Origin: CAG-826 sp964654155
Lineage (GTDB): Bacteria > Bacillota_I > Bacilli_A > RFN20 > CAG-826
Assembly (NCBI GenBank): GCA_964654155.1
Contig: CAZZGL010000024.1
Coordinates: 1 to 17,879 of the forward strand
Reading direction: 5' to 3'
Length of the DNA stretch: 17,879 bases
Shown: positions 1 through 6,873 of the stretch, in pieces
Layout of the letters: each line of letters begins with the position of its first letter
Numbering within the stretch: the first letter of the stretch is position 1
Made by a program: the position numbers and the translations under genes
Notes under the pieces: model-generated
Told to the model about the DNA's origin: nothing
The model's input: only the letters and a program-made list of their open reading frames with translations
Databases searched by the model: none

Positions 1-47
1 GACACTGATAGTTCTTCAAGTGTTTTTAATATTTTTTCTTTATTCAT
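1..47 (-). CDS. 5' end of an unidentified gene (partial)
   Basis: Only the first 15 codons are inside the window (MNKEKILKTLEELSV). The ATG at 47-45 has an AGAGGA ribosome binding site about 9 nt upstream. An earlier ATG at 52 hits a stop after two codons, so 47 is the better start. The lysine/glutamate-rich amphipathic N-terminus is not diagnostic. Several Firmicutes proteins, endonuclease III among them, begin in a similar way, but I do not name it. A weak TATAAA at 94-89 could be its -10 element. Confidence 0.55.
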   Translation of the reverse strand, partial: MNKEKILKTLEELSV

Positions 48-100
48 TCCATTTATCCTCTTTCTTTGTTATTACCTTTAAATATGCGTTTATACATAAC

Positions 101-125
101 AAAAAGAACTCATCCATAGAGTTCT
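101..125 (-). terminator. possible weak terminator hairpin
   Basis: On the minus strand, AGAACT (125-120) and AGTTCT (110-105) form a 6-bp stem with a 9-nt loop, followed by TTTT. The stem is short and AT-rich, so this is at best a weak or secondary terminator behind the tRNA-Glu terminator. Confidence 0.3.
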
Positions 126-206
126 ACATTCTTCTATATTTTACACTTATATAAACGATTCATACTTTATTTCGTTTTAGTAGCGATACTTCTTAGACGC
201 CTATAC

Positions 207-323
207 TTATATTGAACTTTCTAATATTTTCAAAAATTCATCTTGCTAAACATCTGGATTTCCATTCATTTCTAACGGAGCAACTGAAACTTCAGTATTT
301 TTGAGTATTATAAAACCCGCGAC
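207..323 (-). pseudogene. decayed coding remnant with in-frame TAG
   Basis: One minus-strand frame reads like the C-terminal part of a real protein: VAGFIILKNTEVSVAPLEMN, then GNPDV, an in-frame TAG (248-246), then QDEFLKILESSI and TAA (209-207). The residue mix is protein-like, rich in Glu, Asp, Leu, Val and Pro rather than the Phe/Ile/Asn/Lys noise expected of AT-rich spacer. There is no start codon or ribosome binding site, and two stops lie directly upstream. The tRNA-Glu terminator overlaps its beginning. It looks like the eroded tail of a lost gene. I do not recognise the family, and chance cannot be excluded at this length. Confidence 0.35.
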
Positions 324-364
324 CTATCAAGATGTTCTGTAATATCATCTTTTCAGTAGCGGGT
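310..364 (-). terminator. Rho-independent terminator of the tRNA-Asn/Glu unit
   Basis: On the minus strand, ACCCGC (364-359) pairs with GCGGGT (320-315), and an inner stem AAGATG (351-346) pairs with CATCTT (334-329). A TTTTATAAT tail follows directly. It begins 12 nt after the CCA end of tRNA-Glu, as expected for the end of this tRNA transcript. Confidence 0.75.
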
Positions 365-375
365 ATATAATCGAA

Positions 376-453
376 TGGTGACCCGTACGGGATTCGAACC
401 CATGAATGCATGCGTGAAAGGCATGTGAGTTAAGCCTCTTCTCCAACGGGCCA
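376..453 (-). tRNA. tRNA-Glu (anticodon UUC)
   Basis: The minus strand folds as a full cloverleaf. The acceptor TGGCCCG pairs with CGGGTCA, and the anticodon loop CTTTCAC gives anticodon TTC (Glu). The T-loop TTCGAAT is present and the CCA is encoded. It is very similar to Firmicutes tRNA-Glu. It lies 5 nt after tRNA-Asn and is probably cotranscribed with it. Confidence 0.95.
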
Positions 454-458
454 ATTAA

Positions 459-535
459 TGGCGCCTACCGTAGGACTCGAACCTACGACCGATCGGTTAA
501 CAGCCGATTGCTCTACCGACTGAGCTAGGTAGGCA
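459..535 (-). tRNA. tRNA-Asn (anticodon GUU)
   Basis: The minus strand shows acceptor TGCCTAC against GTAGGCG, with a T-G pair at position 1. The anticodon loop CTGTTAA gives GTT (Asn). The T-loop is TTCGAGT and the CCA is encoded. It is the first gene of a two-tRNA transcript. Confidence 0.95.
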
Positions 536-538
536 TAT

Positions 539-557
539 CTTGCGTGGCTAACGCAAG
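539..557 (-). other. leader hairpin just upstream of tRNA-Asn
   Basis: A perfect 7-bp stem, CTTGCGT with ACGCAAG and a 5-nt loop, sits between the tRNA promoter and the mature tRNA-Asn 5' end, only 3 nt away. There is no U-tract, so it is a poor terminator for acpP. It could help process the precursor tRNA 5' leader or act as a weak acpP 3' end. Confidence 0.45.
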
Positions 558-561
558 AAGT

Positions 562-590
562 ATATTATCATACACTTTAAAAATTTGCAA
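562..590 (-). promoter_or_regulatory. promoter of the tRNA-Asn/Glu unit
   Basis: TTGCAA (590-585) and TAATAT (567-562) are separated by exactly 17 nt on the minus strand. The start point would fall about 20 nt before tRNA-Asn. Confidence 0.65.
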
Positions 591-603
591 CTACTAAAAT
601 GAA

Positions 604-831
604 TTATTTTTCAATTTTTGCAACAATTGTGTTATAAATATCGCCAATAGTAACAAATGAAGTCATTTCATCATTGCTGAATTCAATGCCAAAGACATCT
701 TCGATTTCATATAATAAATCGATTTTATCTAACGAATCCAATCCTAAACTTTCTAATGAAGCACTTTTATCAAAAGCAACATCTTTAATTTTTTTAGAAA
801 GTACTTCTTGTAATTTTTCATCAATATTCAT
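604..831 (-). CDS. acpP: acyl carrier protein
   Basis: This 75-residue acidic protein carries the growing acyl chain of fatty acid synthesis on a 4'-phosphopantetheine arm in the cytoplasm. The attachment motif LGLDSLD is present, with the modified serine at residue 33. The length and the four-helix pattern, including the acidic recognition segment after the motif, match the family. A longer open frame reaches 936, but the start at 831 is chosen because GGAGG lies 5 nt upstream and the family normally begins here. It stands alone, with no other fab genes beside it, and has its own promoter with palindromic elements. Either a fatty-acid or a phospholipid role is possible. Confidence 0.93.
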   Translation of the reverse strand: MNIDEKLQEVLSKKIKDVAFDKSASLESLGLDSLDKIDLLYEIEDVFGIEFSNDEMTSFVTIGDIYNTIVAKIEK

Positions 832-845
832 ATTTTCCTCCATAA

Positions 846-862
846 TCCTTATGCATAAAGGA
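846..862 (-). promoter_or_regulatory. palindrome in the acpP leader
   Basis: The near-perfect palindrome TCCTTTATGCATAAGGA lies 4 nt upstream of the acpP GGAGG. It could be an operator, or an RNA hairpin that controls translation. It does not match the FapR or FabT operators as I know them. Confidence 0.4.
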
Positions 863-875
863 CTTAAACATTTTA

Positions 876-911
876 GGGATGTTTTATCCCATTTTGCGAG
901 AATAATGTCAA
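876..911 (-). promoter_or_regulatory. acpP promoter with overlapping inverted repeat
   Basis: TTGACA (911-906) is a perfect -35 element. After 17 nt comes GATAAA (888-883) as the -10. The -10 lies inside a perfect 5-bp inverted repeat, GGGAT/ATCCC (890-876), so a protein bound there would block transcription. The predicted start gives a leader of about 45 nt. Confidence 0.65.
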
Positions 912-990
912 ACCAAATCAATCGATTCAGCAACAAATTGCCATCGCATATCGGTATTATATCAATAAAAATAAAATAAATAAATAGTTT

Positions 991-1311
991 TTAGATATAG
1001 TTAACCCAAACTGTTTGATTGATTGAAACCTTATTTCCAGCAGTAATAAGAGTTAAAGAAGAATATTCTTTACTTAATTGATAACATAATAAACTTCCTT
1101 CATTACTAATTTCTTTGATTTCAACATAATAATTTTCTTCTAATTCACTTTTTATTTCTTCTCTTATAAATCCGTATTTTAAAATATCTTTATTAATTGA
1201 ATCTGCAATGGTATATAGCTCTTTTTTTATATCAGTTATCGAAGAAACATCCACTACAACGCCCAAAGAAAATATTAACAATAAAGGTAATAGTAATTTA
1301 CTTAATCCCAT
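991..1311 (-). CDS. small single-TM secreted protein, pseudopilin/TadE-F-like
   Basis: This 106-aa protein has one N-terminal hydrophobic helix (about residues 4-22, KLLLPLLLIFSLGVVV) followed by a charged, mixed alpha/beta outer domain. Size and topology match minor pseudopilins or TadE/TadF-type proteins of Tad and type II secretion systems. There is no strong sequence signature. AAGGAG lies 8 nt before the ATG. It overlaps the preceding T2SS-F-like gene by 14 nt and ends the operon, so it is probably made and exported with the other components. No terminator follows. The family assignment is inference from topology and neighbours. Confidence 0.6.
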   Translation of the reverse strand: MGLSKLLLPLLLIFSLGVVVDVSSITDIKKELYTIADSINKDILKYGFIREEIKSELEENYYVEIKEISNEGSLLCYQLSKEYSSLTLITAGNKVSINQTVWVNYI

Positions 1312-1900
1312 AGATAAGCTCCTTAAGGGTCGGAAACAAAAATATTAATATGATACTAATTAATAATATCAAAACAATAAAACAGCTCATTTCTTTTGCT
1401 TTTCTTTCTTTTATAGTTTCTAATTCATTGTTCTTTTTCATTTCTTTAATAAAATCAACAAATATTTTATCCCATTCATCTGTTCGTTTTTCTTCAATAA
1501 GAAAATAAAACCCCATCATCATTTTTTTATAATTTAGCGAAAAATCATCACCAATTAAATTGATATATTCTTGATAATCTACTTTATTAAAAACAGATTT
1601 TTCAATTAATATTCTTAATTCATAAGGCAAATCAAACTCTAATAAAAAATTTTTTGTAACATTTCGATAATTATTAATTGATATGAATAAATTAATGTAT
1701 TCTTTTTCTTTAATTCTGTGTTCTTTTATTCTTTTTTGATTATCATATTCTTTATAGACAATTGAAACAATTAAACCCACTATTCCAATAACTACCGAAT
1801 AGATTAAATTTTTTGTGAAATAAAAAATGAAAAATGAAAAAAGAATAGAGACTAAGATAATTGAAATAATAATTTTATCCGTTTTTTTACTATCTTGCAT
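1298..1900 (-). CDS. T2SS-F/TadC-like inner membrane protein
   Basis: This 200-aa protein has two N-terminal transmembrane helices (about residues 10-50), a helical cytoplasmic domain of about 115 residues rich in Lys and Glu, and one C-terminal transmembrane helix (about 172-194). This is the usual layout of TadB/TadC or GspF platform proteins, which hold the pilus ATPase at the membrane. An in-frame ATG at 1921 exists, but GAGGA lies 8 nt upstream of the ATG at 1900, so I chose 1900. It overlaps the upstream gene by 11 nt and the downstream one by 14 nt. The GspF similarity rests on topology and context, not on a clear motif. Confidence 0.6.
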   Translation of the reverse strand: MQDSKKTDKIIISIILVSILFSFFIFYFTKNLIYSVVIGIVGLIVSIVYKEYDNQKRIKEHRIKEKEYINLFISINNYRNVTKNFLLEFDLPYELRILIEKSVFNKVDYQEYINLIGDDFSLNYKKMMMGFYFLIEEKRTDEWDKIFVDFIKEMKKNNELETIKERKAKEMSCFIVLILLISIILIFLFPTLKELIYGIK

Positions 1901-2543
1901 ATATTTTATCCTCACAGACATCTAAAAGAATTGTTCTACTAACAATCCAAAAAACACCTAAAAACACCACAATTGACAAATATGCTAAATTATTTAAAAT
2001 CAAGGTTTTAAAAAAATTATTAAATACTATTTTAATTAATAACACACCTATCACAGATAAAAAATACGAAATTAATAAATTATTTTTTTGTTGTAACCTT
2101 TCATTTTCATTTTCTAAATATTCATAATATTCATTAATTGATGAAATATGTAAATTACTATAAAAAAGATTCATCTTTCGCTTTTTCCGATAATCAATAG
2201 TTTGATTATTGATATATAGCAAGCATTCATTTATTACTTGTTCTCCAACACCTTCTTTATCTATTTGTAAATAAGAAGATTCGTATAACTTTAATATATC
2301 ATTTAATAAATCTCCCTGATAATCATCTTTATAATGCAGTAAGTAATGAAATTTAAAACTTTTTTTAAATTCTTCTTCACATTTAATAAGATCCTTTTTA
2401 TTAGCTTCTTTTCGAACAACAAACAAAGCATCGCCAAAACTGACTATTAAGCAAAAGAAACAAATAATTATTTGTGAAGTTAAAATATAACTTAAAAAAG
2501 AAAAAATCAATGGAAAAATAATACAATACTTATTTATTTTCAT
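1890..2543 (-). CDS. T2SS-F/TadB-like membrane protein
   Basis: This 217-aa protein has two N-terminal hydrophobic helices (about residues 6-42), a cytoplasmic, mainly helical region of about 110 residues, and two C-terminal transmembrane helices (about 155-205). A TadB-type platform protein fits this pattern and would pair with the next gene. AAGGGTGA precedes the ATG at 2543. A GTG nine nt further upstream is less well placed because it lies inside that ribosome binding site. It overlaps the preceding gene by 14 nt and the next by 11 nt, which indicates translational coupling. No catalytic motif is visible, and other small membrane protein families remain possible. Confidence 0.6.
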   Translation of the reverse strand: MKINKYCIIFPLIFSFLSYILTSQIIICFFCLIVSFGDALFVVRKEANKKDLIKCEEEFKKSFKFHYLLHYKDDYQGDLLNDILKLYESSYLQIDKEGVGEQVINECLLYINNQTIDYRKKRKMNLFYSNLHISSINEYYEYLENENERLQQKNNLLISYFLSVIGVLLIKIVFNNFFKTLILNNLAYLSIVVFLGVFWIVSRTILLDVCEDKIYAR

Positions 2544-2922
2544 TATTATCACCCTTTATTCCTATATCATATTGAGTATCATAATAAAATGTTTTAAAAT
2601 CAACTTCTAAATCAATTTTAATTTGCACAGAAGTGCCATATTCATCACTAATACCGTAATTATCAAATGTCACTATACTATATTTAGAAGGAGTAATTGA
2701 AGAAATTTTTTCCCAGTAAACATGAAAATAATGATCTAATAAAGTCTTTTTAAATTTTGCCTCAACTCCATCTTCTTCACTAATTTCAATACTTTTAAAT
2801 GAAGCACATAATGAAACATTCTTAAATATATTTTCATATTTTTTCTCTTGAATAATATAATGATTATTTATAAAGCTAATCGAACAAAAAATAATTGGAA
2901 TTAAAAGCAACACTTTTACCAT
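2530..2922 (-). CDS. single-TM secreted protein, TadE-like
   Basis: This 130-aa protein has an N-terminal membrane helix or uncleaved signal (about residues 2-20, VKVLLLIPIIFCSISFI) and an outer domain of alternating strands and helices rich in Tyr, Phe, Asp and Glu. It resembles a minor pseudopilin or TadE-type protein by size and topology. GGAGG lies 10 nt before the ATG, inside the last codons of the preceding gene, which it overlaps by 7 nt. It precedes the two T2SS-F-like membrane proteins, the order expected for a small secretion operon. The function is inferred. Confidence 0.55.
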   Translation of the reverse strand: MVKVLLLIPIIFCSISFINNHYIIQEKKYENIFKNVSLCASFKSIEISEEDGVEAKFKKTLLDHYFHVYWEKISSITPSKYSIVTFDNYGISDEYGTSVQIKIDLEVDFKTFYYDTQYDIGIKGDNNENK

Positions 2923-3902
2923 TCTTTATAATCCTCCATTATTTTTTCATCAATTTCGCTTTCACTAATAGAAACAACATTATCAGATGATAAACCTAAT
3001 GGATTTGATACAAATTCGTAAACTCCATCAAATACAAGTGTATTAGAATGCACTCCTGCTCCATAAATATTAATTGTAAAAGGAAATTCTTCTTTATTCT
3101 TTCTTAACGCCTTACTTATATACAAATTATTTGTAAAACTAAAATAATCACCACTTGCCCTCGATATCATTAATGTCTCATTATCCACATAAAATGATTC
3201 ATTTAATAAAATTTGATAATACTCTTCTTTTTCTATTTTAAGTTCGAAACGATATCCTCCTATATCTTCATCAAATAAAAGCCGCGGAAAATCATCCATT
3301 GTTCCATATATAATTAATTCTATTTTTTCATATTTAAATTCTATATCTTTCAACGAATAAATAAATTTTAAAGAAGACAAATCAAATTTATATAATGAAT
3401 CTGATATTATTTTTTTCTCAAATAAAAATTCATATTGTTCAGCACTGTAAATAACTTTACCATATTTTTCCACATTTGCTAAAGAAGTTGGAATCGCTAA
3501 TGATTTATTTTCCTCAATTGCGGATTCAATATTAATTATTTCCTTTTTTTGGGAACACACCTCAATTAATGTAAAAGTTGAGTATGCATAACAATCGGCG
3601 ATTAATTTAATAGTTGATTTTCCTTCTATAATCATATCTTTTGGAATTATAAATTCACTTACAAATCCAAATCCTGGATATCTTGCAAAGGATGTTATTA
3701 AATTGTTATTTATTTTAAATTCAAATGTCGTAAATATTTCTGCATACTCTAATGGAGCAGTATATTCATAACTAACCAACATATCCTCACCAATTTTTAA
3801 TGGAGTAATCTCTATATCAGAAAAATAAACAACTGGTTTTATATTTTCAAATCCATCTAATCCTGCAAGCAAGATACTACACATAATAAATATCTTTTTC
3901 AT
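2916..3902 (-). CDS. secreted beta-rich protein of unknown function
   Basis: This 328-aa protein starts with a short signal-like segment (MKKIFIMCSILLAGLDG). The rest is alternating hydrophobic/polar residues typical of beta sandwiches, without further membrane helices. The N-terminal third, with its repeated short strands around IEITPLKIGEDMLVSYEY, could be an Ig-like fold. I see no catalytic motif, LPXTG or lipobox. It heads the group of secretion-like genes, with AGGGG 7 nt before the ATG. Its stop overlaps the next gene by 7 nt. It may be the surface subunit, an adhesin or the cargo of the system. I do not recognise the family. Confidence 0.6.
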   Translation of the reverse strand: MKKIFIMCSILLAGLDGFENIKPVVYFSDIEITPLKIGEDMLVSYEYTAPLEYAEIFTTFEFKINNNLITSFARYPGFGFVSEFIIPKDMIIEGKSTIKLIADCYAYSTFTLIEVCSQKKEIINIESAIEENKSLAIPTSLANVEKYGKVIYSAEQYEFLFEKKIISDSLYKFDLSSLKFIYSLKDIEFKYEKIELIIYGTMDDFPRLLFDEDIGGYRFELKIEKEEYYQILLNESFYVDNETLMISRASGDYFSFTNNLYISKALRKNKEEFPFTINIYGAGVHSNTLVFDGVYEFVSNPLGLSSDNVVSISESEIDEKIMEDYKEW

Positions 3903-3930
3903 AATATTCCCCTATACTTTAAAATAACAA

Positions 3931-4284
3931 CTAAATAAAGAAAGAAACAAATTTGTAATATGCTGCTTTTCTATATCTAAAATAAGTGCTTCTTGAAAAA
4001 TACTCTAAATACCAATAAGGCGGCTCATGTTCTATATGAAGAACTTCATTAGCTATTATTTTTCTTTGCATTTTATCCAATGAATTTAAAGCATTTTCGA
4101 TGTAATCGACCATTTGAGTGGGAGTAACCTTATACGATGTTGTCGTTTCATTTAGGGTAAATAAAATTGTCTCTTGATCCTCCTTTCCGATTTTAATATG
4201 CGAATTTGCTTTTAAATAGATTAATCCAATCATATTTGTAATTTTAATAAGATCTTTAAACTTGACTTTTTTAATATTTTCCAT
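3931..4284 (-). CDS. sigma-70 region-4-like/ArpU-like HTH protein
   Basis: In this 117-aa protein the C-terminal half looks like the sigma region 4-type helix-turn-helix of small Mollicutes/Firmicutes regulators (ArpU or MG284/MPN403-like). LNSLDKMQRKIIANEVL (67-83) is the first helix pair, and SRSTYFRYRKAAYYKF (97-112) the putative recognition helix. An aromatic-rich segment (PYWYLEYF) lies between. The N-terminal half (1-60) has no recognisable domain. AGGAGG lies 7 nt before the ATG. It starts 28 nt ahead of the secreted-protein gene and probably heads the same transcript, so it may regulate that operon. The fold is inferred from pattern. Confidence 0.65.
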   Translation of the reverse strand: MENIKKVKFKDLIKITNMIGLIYLKANSHIKIGKEDQETILFTLNETTTSYKVTPTQMVDYIENALNSLDKMQRKIIANEVLHIEHEPPYWYLEYFSRSTYFRYRKAAYYKFVSFFI

Positions 4285-4412
4285 AAATACCTCCTGAAAA
4301 TATGTCTATATATATATTTACGAAGCAAATTAAAAATCTCCTAGTTTTTTTTACATTTTGTAATTATTATTACTTGTATTTAATCGATATTTACTATTTT
4401 TTTAATAAAGAA

Positions 4413-4445
4413 CAAAAAAAACACCACTTCAAGCAAAAGTGGTGT
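4413..4445 (-). terminator. terminator after the GGGtGRT gene
   Basis: A perfect 9-bp stem, ACACCACTT/AAGTGGTGT, has a 7-nt loop and is followed on the minus strand by seven or more T (4420-4414). It stands 16 nt after the GGGtGRT stop codon. Confidence 0.9.
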
Positions 4446-4461
4446 CAATAATAATTGTGAA

Positions 4462-5463
4462 TTAATTATTCAAAGCTTGGAATACTGCAACTGCACATGC
4501 AACTGTTGCACCAACCATTGGATTGTTACCCATTCCAATTAATCCCATCATTTCAACGTGAGCAGGAACTGAAGATGAACCCGCAAATTGAGCATCTCCA
4601 TGCATTCTACCCATTGAGTCAGTTAAACCATAGCTTGATGGTCCTGCAGCCATATTATCTGGGTGTAAAGTTCTACCTGTACCACCACCAGAAGCAACTG
4701 AGAAGTATTTTTTATTATGGTCATAGCACCATTTTTTATATGTACCTGCAACTAAATGTTGAAAACGAGTTGGGTTTGTGGAGTTACCTGTAATAGAAAC
4801 ATCAACTGCTTCATGTCTCATAATGGCAACACCTTCGGTAACATCGTTTGCGCCATAGCAACGAATTTTTGCTCTTTCTCCGTTTGAGAATGCAACTTCA
4901 CGAACGATTTTTAATGTTGATGTTGCAAAATCATAATCGGTTTCAACATATGTAAATCCGTTAATACGGGAAATAATGTATGCTGCATCTTTTCCTAATC
5001 CATTTAAAATAACTCTTAAAGGTTCTGAACGAACTTTGTTTGCGGTTCTAGCAATACCGATTGCGCCTTCTGCTGCGGCAAATGATTCGTGACCTGCTAA
5101 AAAGCAGAAACAATTTGTTTCTTCGCGAAGTAACATCGCACCTAAATTACCATGTCCCAAACCAACTTCACGAGTTTCTGCAACAGAACCTGGAATACAA
5201 AATGCTTGTAAACCAACACCAATTTTTTCTGATGCTTCGGCAGCGCTCTTAACATTTTCCTTTAAAGCAATCGCGCATCCTAATGTATAGGCCCAAACAG
5301 CATTTTCAAAAGCGATCGGTTGAATACCTTTAACTATTTTTTCAACATCTACACCATGTGATAAACATAAATCGCGAGCTTCTTCAATTGAATTAAAACC
5401 ATATTTTGCTAAACATGTTCCAATTGTTGCTTCACGACGTTCATAGTTTTCAAATAAAGCCAT
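4462..5463 (-). CDS. GGGtGRT family protein
   Basis: This 333-aa protein carries the signature GGGTGRT at residues 259-265, which names the family (GGGtGRT protein). It also has further conserved Gly/Ser/Cys-rich stretches, for example GLGHGNLGAM at 101-110 and GLIGMGNNPMVGATVA near the C-terminus. The biochemical function is not established to my knowledge. The gene normally sits beside an iron-sulfur scaffold-like gene, as here, which suggests a role in metal-cluster assembly or a cluster-dependent enzyme. Cysteines at 17, 33, 63, 89, 118, 120, 202, 246 and 323 could be ligands. The length is normal for the family. AGGTGTG precedes the ATG, only 9 nt after the stop of the NifU-like gene. 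A strong terminator follows. Confidence 0.9.
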   Translation of the reverse strand: MALFENYERREATIGTCLAKYGFNSIEEARDLCLSHGVDVEKIVKGIQPIAFENAVWAYTLGCAIALKENVKSAAEASEKIGVGLQAFCIPGSVAETREVGLGHGNLGAMLLREETNCFCFLAGHESFAAAEGAIGIARTANKVRSEPLRVILNGLGKDAAYIISRINGFTYVETDYDFATSTLKIVREVAFSNGERAKIRCYGANDVTEGVAIMRHEAVDVSITGNSTNPTRFQHLVAGTYKKWCYDHNKKYFSVASGGGTGRTLHPDNMAAGPSSYGLTDSMGRMHGDAQFAGSSSVPAHVEMMGLIGMGNNPMVGATVACAVAVFQALNN

Positions 5464-5472
5464 GTTTCACAC

Positions 5473-6174
5473 CTACTCTTTCCGTGGGTCAATGTATTTG
5501 ACCGCTTCATTATAACGACCATAAGTTCCAATACAGCTTTCATACGCTTCTTTTGGATCCTTACCAGCCTTAATAGCCGCCATCATTTTGCCAAGATGGA
5601 CAAATTTATATCCAATTATTTCGTTATTTTCATCAAGAGCAACATTTAAAACATAACCCTCTGCCATTTCTAAATAACGAACGCCTTTAACACGTGTACC
5701 AAACATTGTACCAACTTGTGAACGAAGTCCCTTGCCTAAATCATCGAGTGATGATCCAACTGGAAGACCACCTTCTGAAAAAGCAGTTTGTGTGCGTCCA
5801 TAAACTAATTGTTTAAAGATTTCACGCATTGCAACATTAATTGCATCACAAACTAAGTCAGTATTTAGTGCTTCTAAAATCGTTTTTCCTTGTAAGATTT
5901 CTGCCGCCATAGCTGCTGAATGTGTCATTCCAGAGCAACCAATTGTTTCAACTAAAGCTTCTTCAATAATACCGTTTTTCACGTTTAATGTTAATTTACA
6001 GGCGCCTTGTTGAGGTGCACACCAACCAATACCATGGCTTAATCCCGAGATATCAGTTATTTCTTTAGAACGAACCCATAATCCTTCTTCAGGAATTGGT
6101 GCTGGTCCGTGGTCGCAACCTTTACGCACACTGCACATTTCTAAAACGTCTGCGGTGTAAGTAATTTTACTCAT
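5473..6174 (-). CDS. NifU-like iron-sulfur scaffold protein, partner of GGGtGRT
   Basis: This 233-aa protein contains a NifU N-terminal-like motif, VETIGCSGMTHSAAMAAEIL (76-94), which resembles the region around the second cluster cysteine of IscU/NifU. Extra cysteines occur at 14, 20, 52, 59, 109 and 214, including a CSVRKGC pair near the N-terminus. It probably holds an Fe-S cluster and acts with the GGGtGRT protein encoded 9 nt downstream. The protein is longer than classical IscU, about 130 residues. GGAG lies 9 nt before the ATG at 6174; a longer frame to 6192 is less likely. A promoter with an inverted repeat sits upstream. The exact role is inferred from family and pairing. Confidence 0.85.
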   Translation of the reverse strand: MSKITYTADVLEMCSVRKGCDHGPAPIPEEGLWVRSKEITDISGLSHGIGWCAPQQGACKLTLNVKNGIIEEALVETIGCSGMTHSAAMAAEILQGKTILEALNTDLVCDAINVAMREIFKQLVYGRTQTAFSEGGLPVGSSLDDLGKGLRSQVGTMFGTRVKGVRYLEMAEGYVLNVALDENNEIIGYKFVHLGKMMAAIKAGKDPKEAYESCIGTYGRYNEAVKYIDPRKE

Positions 6175-6218
6175 TTTTAAATCTCCTTCCATACAAATAG
6201 AATAAATCTACCTCCATA

Positions 6219-6255
6219 ATGATAACACAACAGCTACATTTTTCAATAAAAATGT
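6219..6255 (-). promoter_or_regulatory. promoter of the NifU-like/GGGtGRT operon with inverted repeat
   Basis: On the minus strand, TTGAAA (6246-6241) and TATCAT (6224-6219) are separated by 16 nt. The -35 lies inside a perfect 8-bp inverted repeat, ACATTTTT and AAAAATGT (6255-6236), with a 4-nt spacer. The repeat is well placed as a repressor site. Confidence 0.55.
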
Positions 6256-6277
6256 AATCACGAAAAAAATATTACAA

Positions 6278-6305
6278 TTGATTAAAATTAGAAATAATTT
6301 ATAAT
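6278..6305 (+). promoter_or_regulatory. promoter of the guanylate-kinase-like gene
   Basis: TTGATT (6278-6283) and TATAAT (6300-6305) are spaced by 16 nt. The predicted start lies about 20 nt before the ATG. It is divergent from the NifU-like promoter, from which it is separated by only about 20 nt. Confidence 0.55.
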
Positions 6306-6330
6306 TAAATCGATTAAGGAGACTAACCAT

Positions 6331-6873
6331 ATGATTATTTTAGTAGGAGCGTCCGCAAGTGGCAAAACAGAAATTGCTAAAAACTTAGCAAAAGTTTATA
6401 AAATTACAAAAGTTATTACCCATACAACAAGAAAAATAAGAATAAATGAAATCCAAGATCAAGATTATCATTTTGTAAGTAAAGAAAAATTTCTTGAATT
6501 AAAACAAAACAACTATTTTGTTGAAACAACTTTTTATAATGGAAATTATTATGGCACAAGTAAAAAAGAAATAAGCGATGAAAAATGCTTGATTGTCGAC
6601 CCAAACGGATTAAGATCTTTTGAATTGTTGAACGATCCTCGAATAGTTACATTTTGTTTAGTTACCAGCAAAGAAATTAGAAAAAAAAGAATGGAAAGTC
6701 GTGGCGATAAAGAAGAAGATATTATCAAAAGATTATCGAATGATGATATATTCTTTTCAAAAGAAGCAATTGGTAATGTCGATTATATAATCGATTCAGA
6801 AAACGCTTCAATCGATGAATTAACCACTACAGTATATGAAAAATATAAAAAGCATTTAGCTAATTTAAAATAA
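6331..6873 (+). CDS. guanylate kinase-like protein
   Basis: This 180-aa P-loop kinase is the only protein gene read on the plus strand here. Walker A is GASASGKT (6-13). The nucleotide-binding TTRKIR stretch (32-37), the DYHF motif (45-48) and the YFVETTFYNGNYYGT segment (62-76) follow the guanylate kinase order. A lid-like SRGDKEEDIIKRL (123-135) is also present. Guanylate kinase phosphorylates GMP to GDP. The protein is about 25 residues shorter than typical Gmk, and the GMP-site details are degenerate, so it could be a paralogue rather than the essential enzyme. AAGGAG lies 8 nt before the ATG. Its last 9 nt overlap the 3' end of the convergent hflX gene. Confidence 0.8.
   Translation: MIILVGASASGKTEIAKNLAKVYKITKVITHTTRKIRINEIQDQDYHFVSKEKFLELKQNNYFVETTFYNGNYYGTSKKEISDEKCLIVDPNGLRSFELLNDPRIVTFCLVTSKEIRKKRMESRGDKEEDIIKRLSNDDIFFSKEAIGNVDYIIDSENASIDELTTTVYEKYKKHLANLK

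Noticed and set aside
539..557. Hairpin as acpP terminator
   Set aside because: It has no U-tract and lies downstream of the tRNA promoter, so a leader role is more likely.
832..936. N-terminal extension of acpP from 936
   Set aside because: It covers the promoter and the GGAGG, and acyl carrier proteins do not have it.
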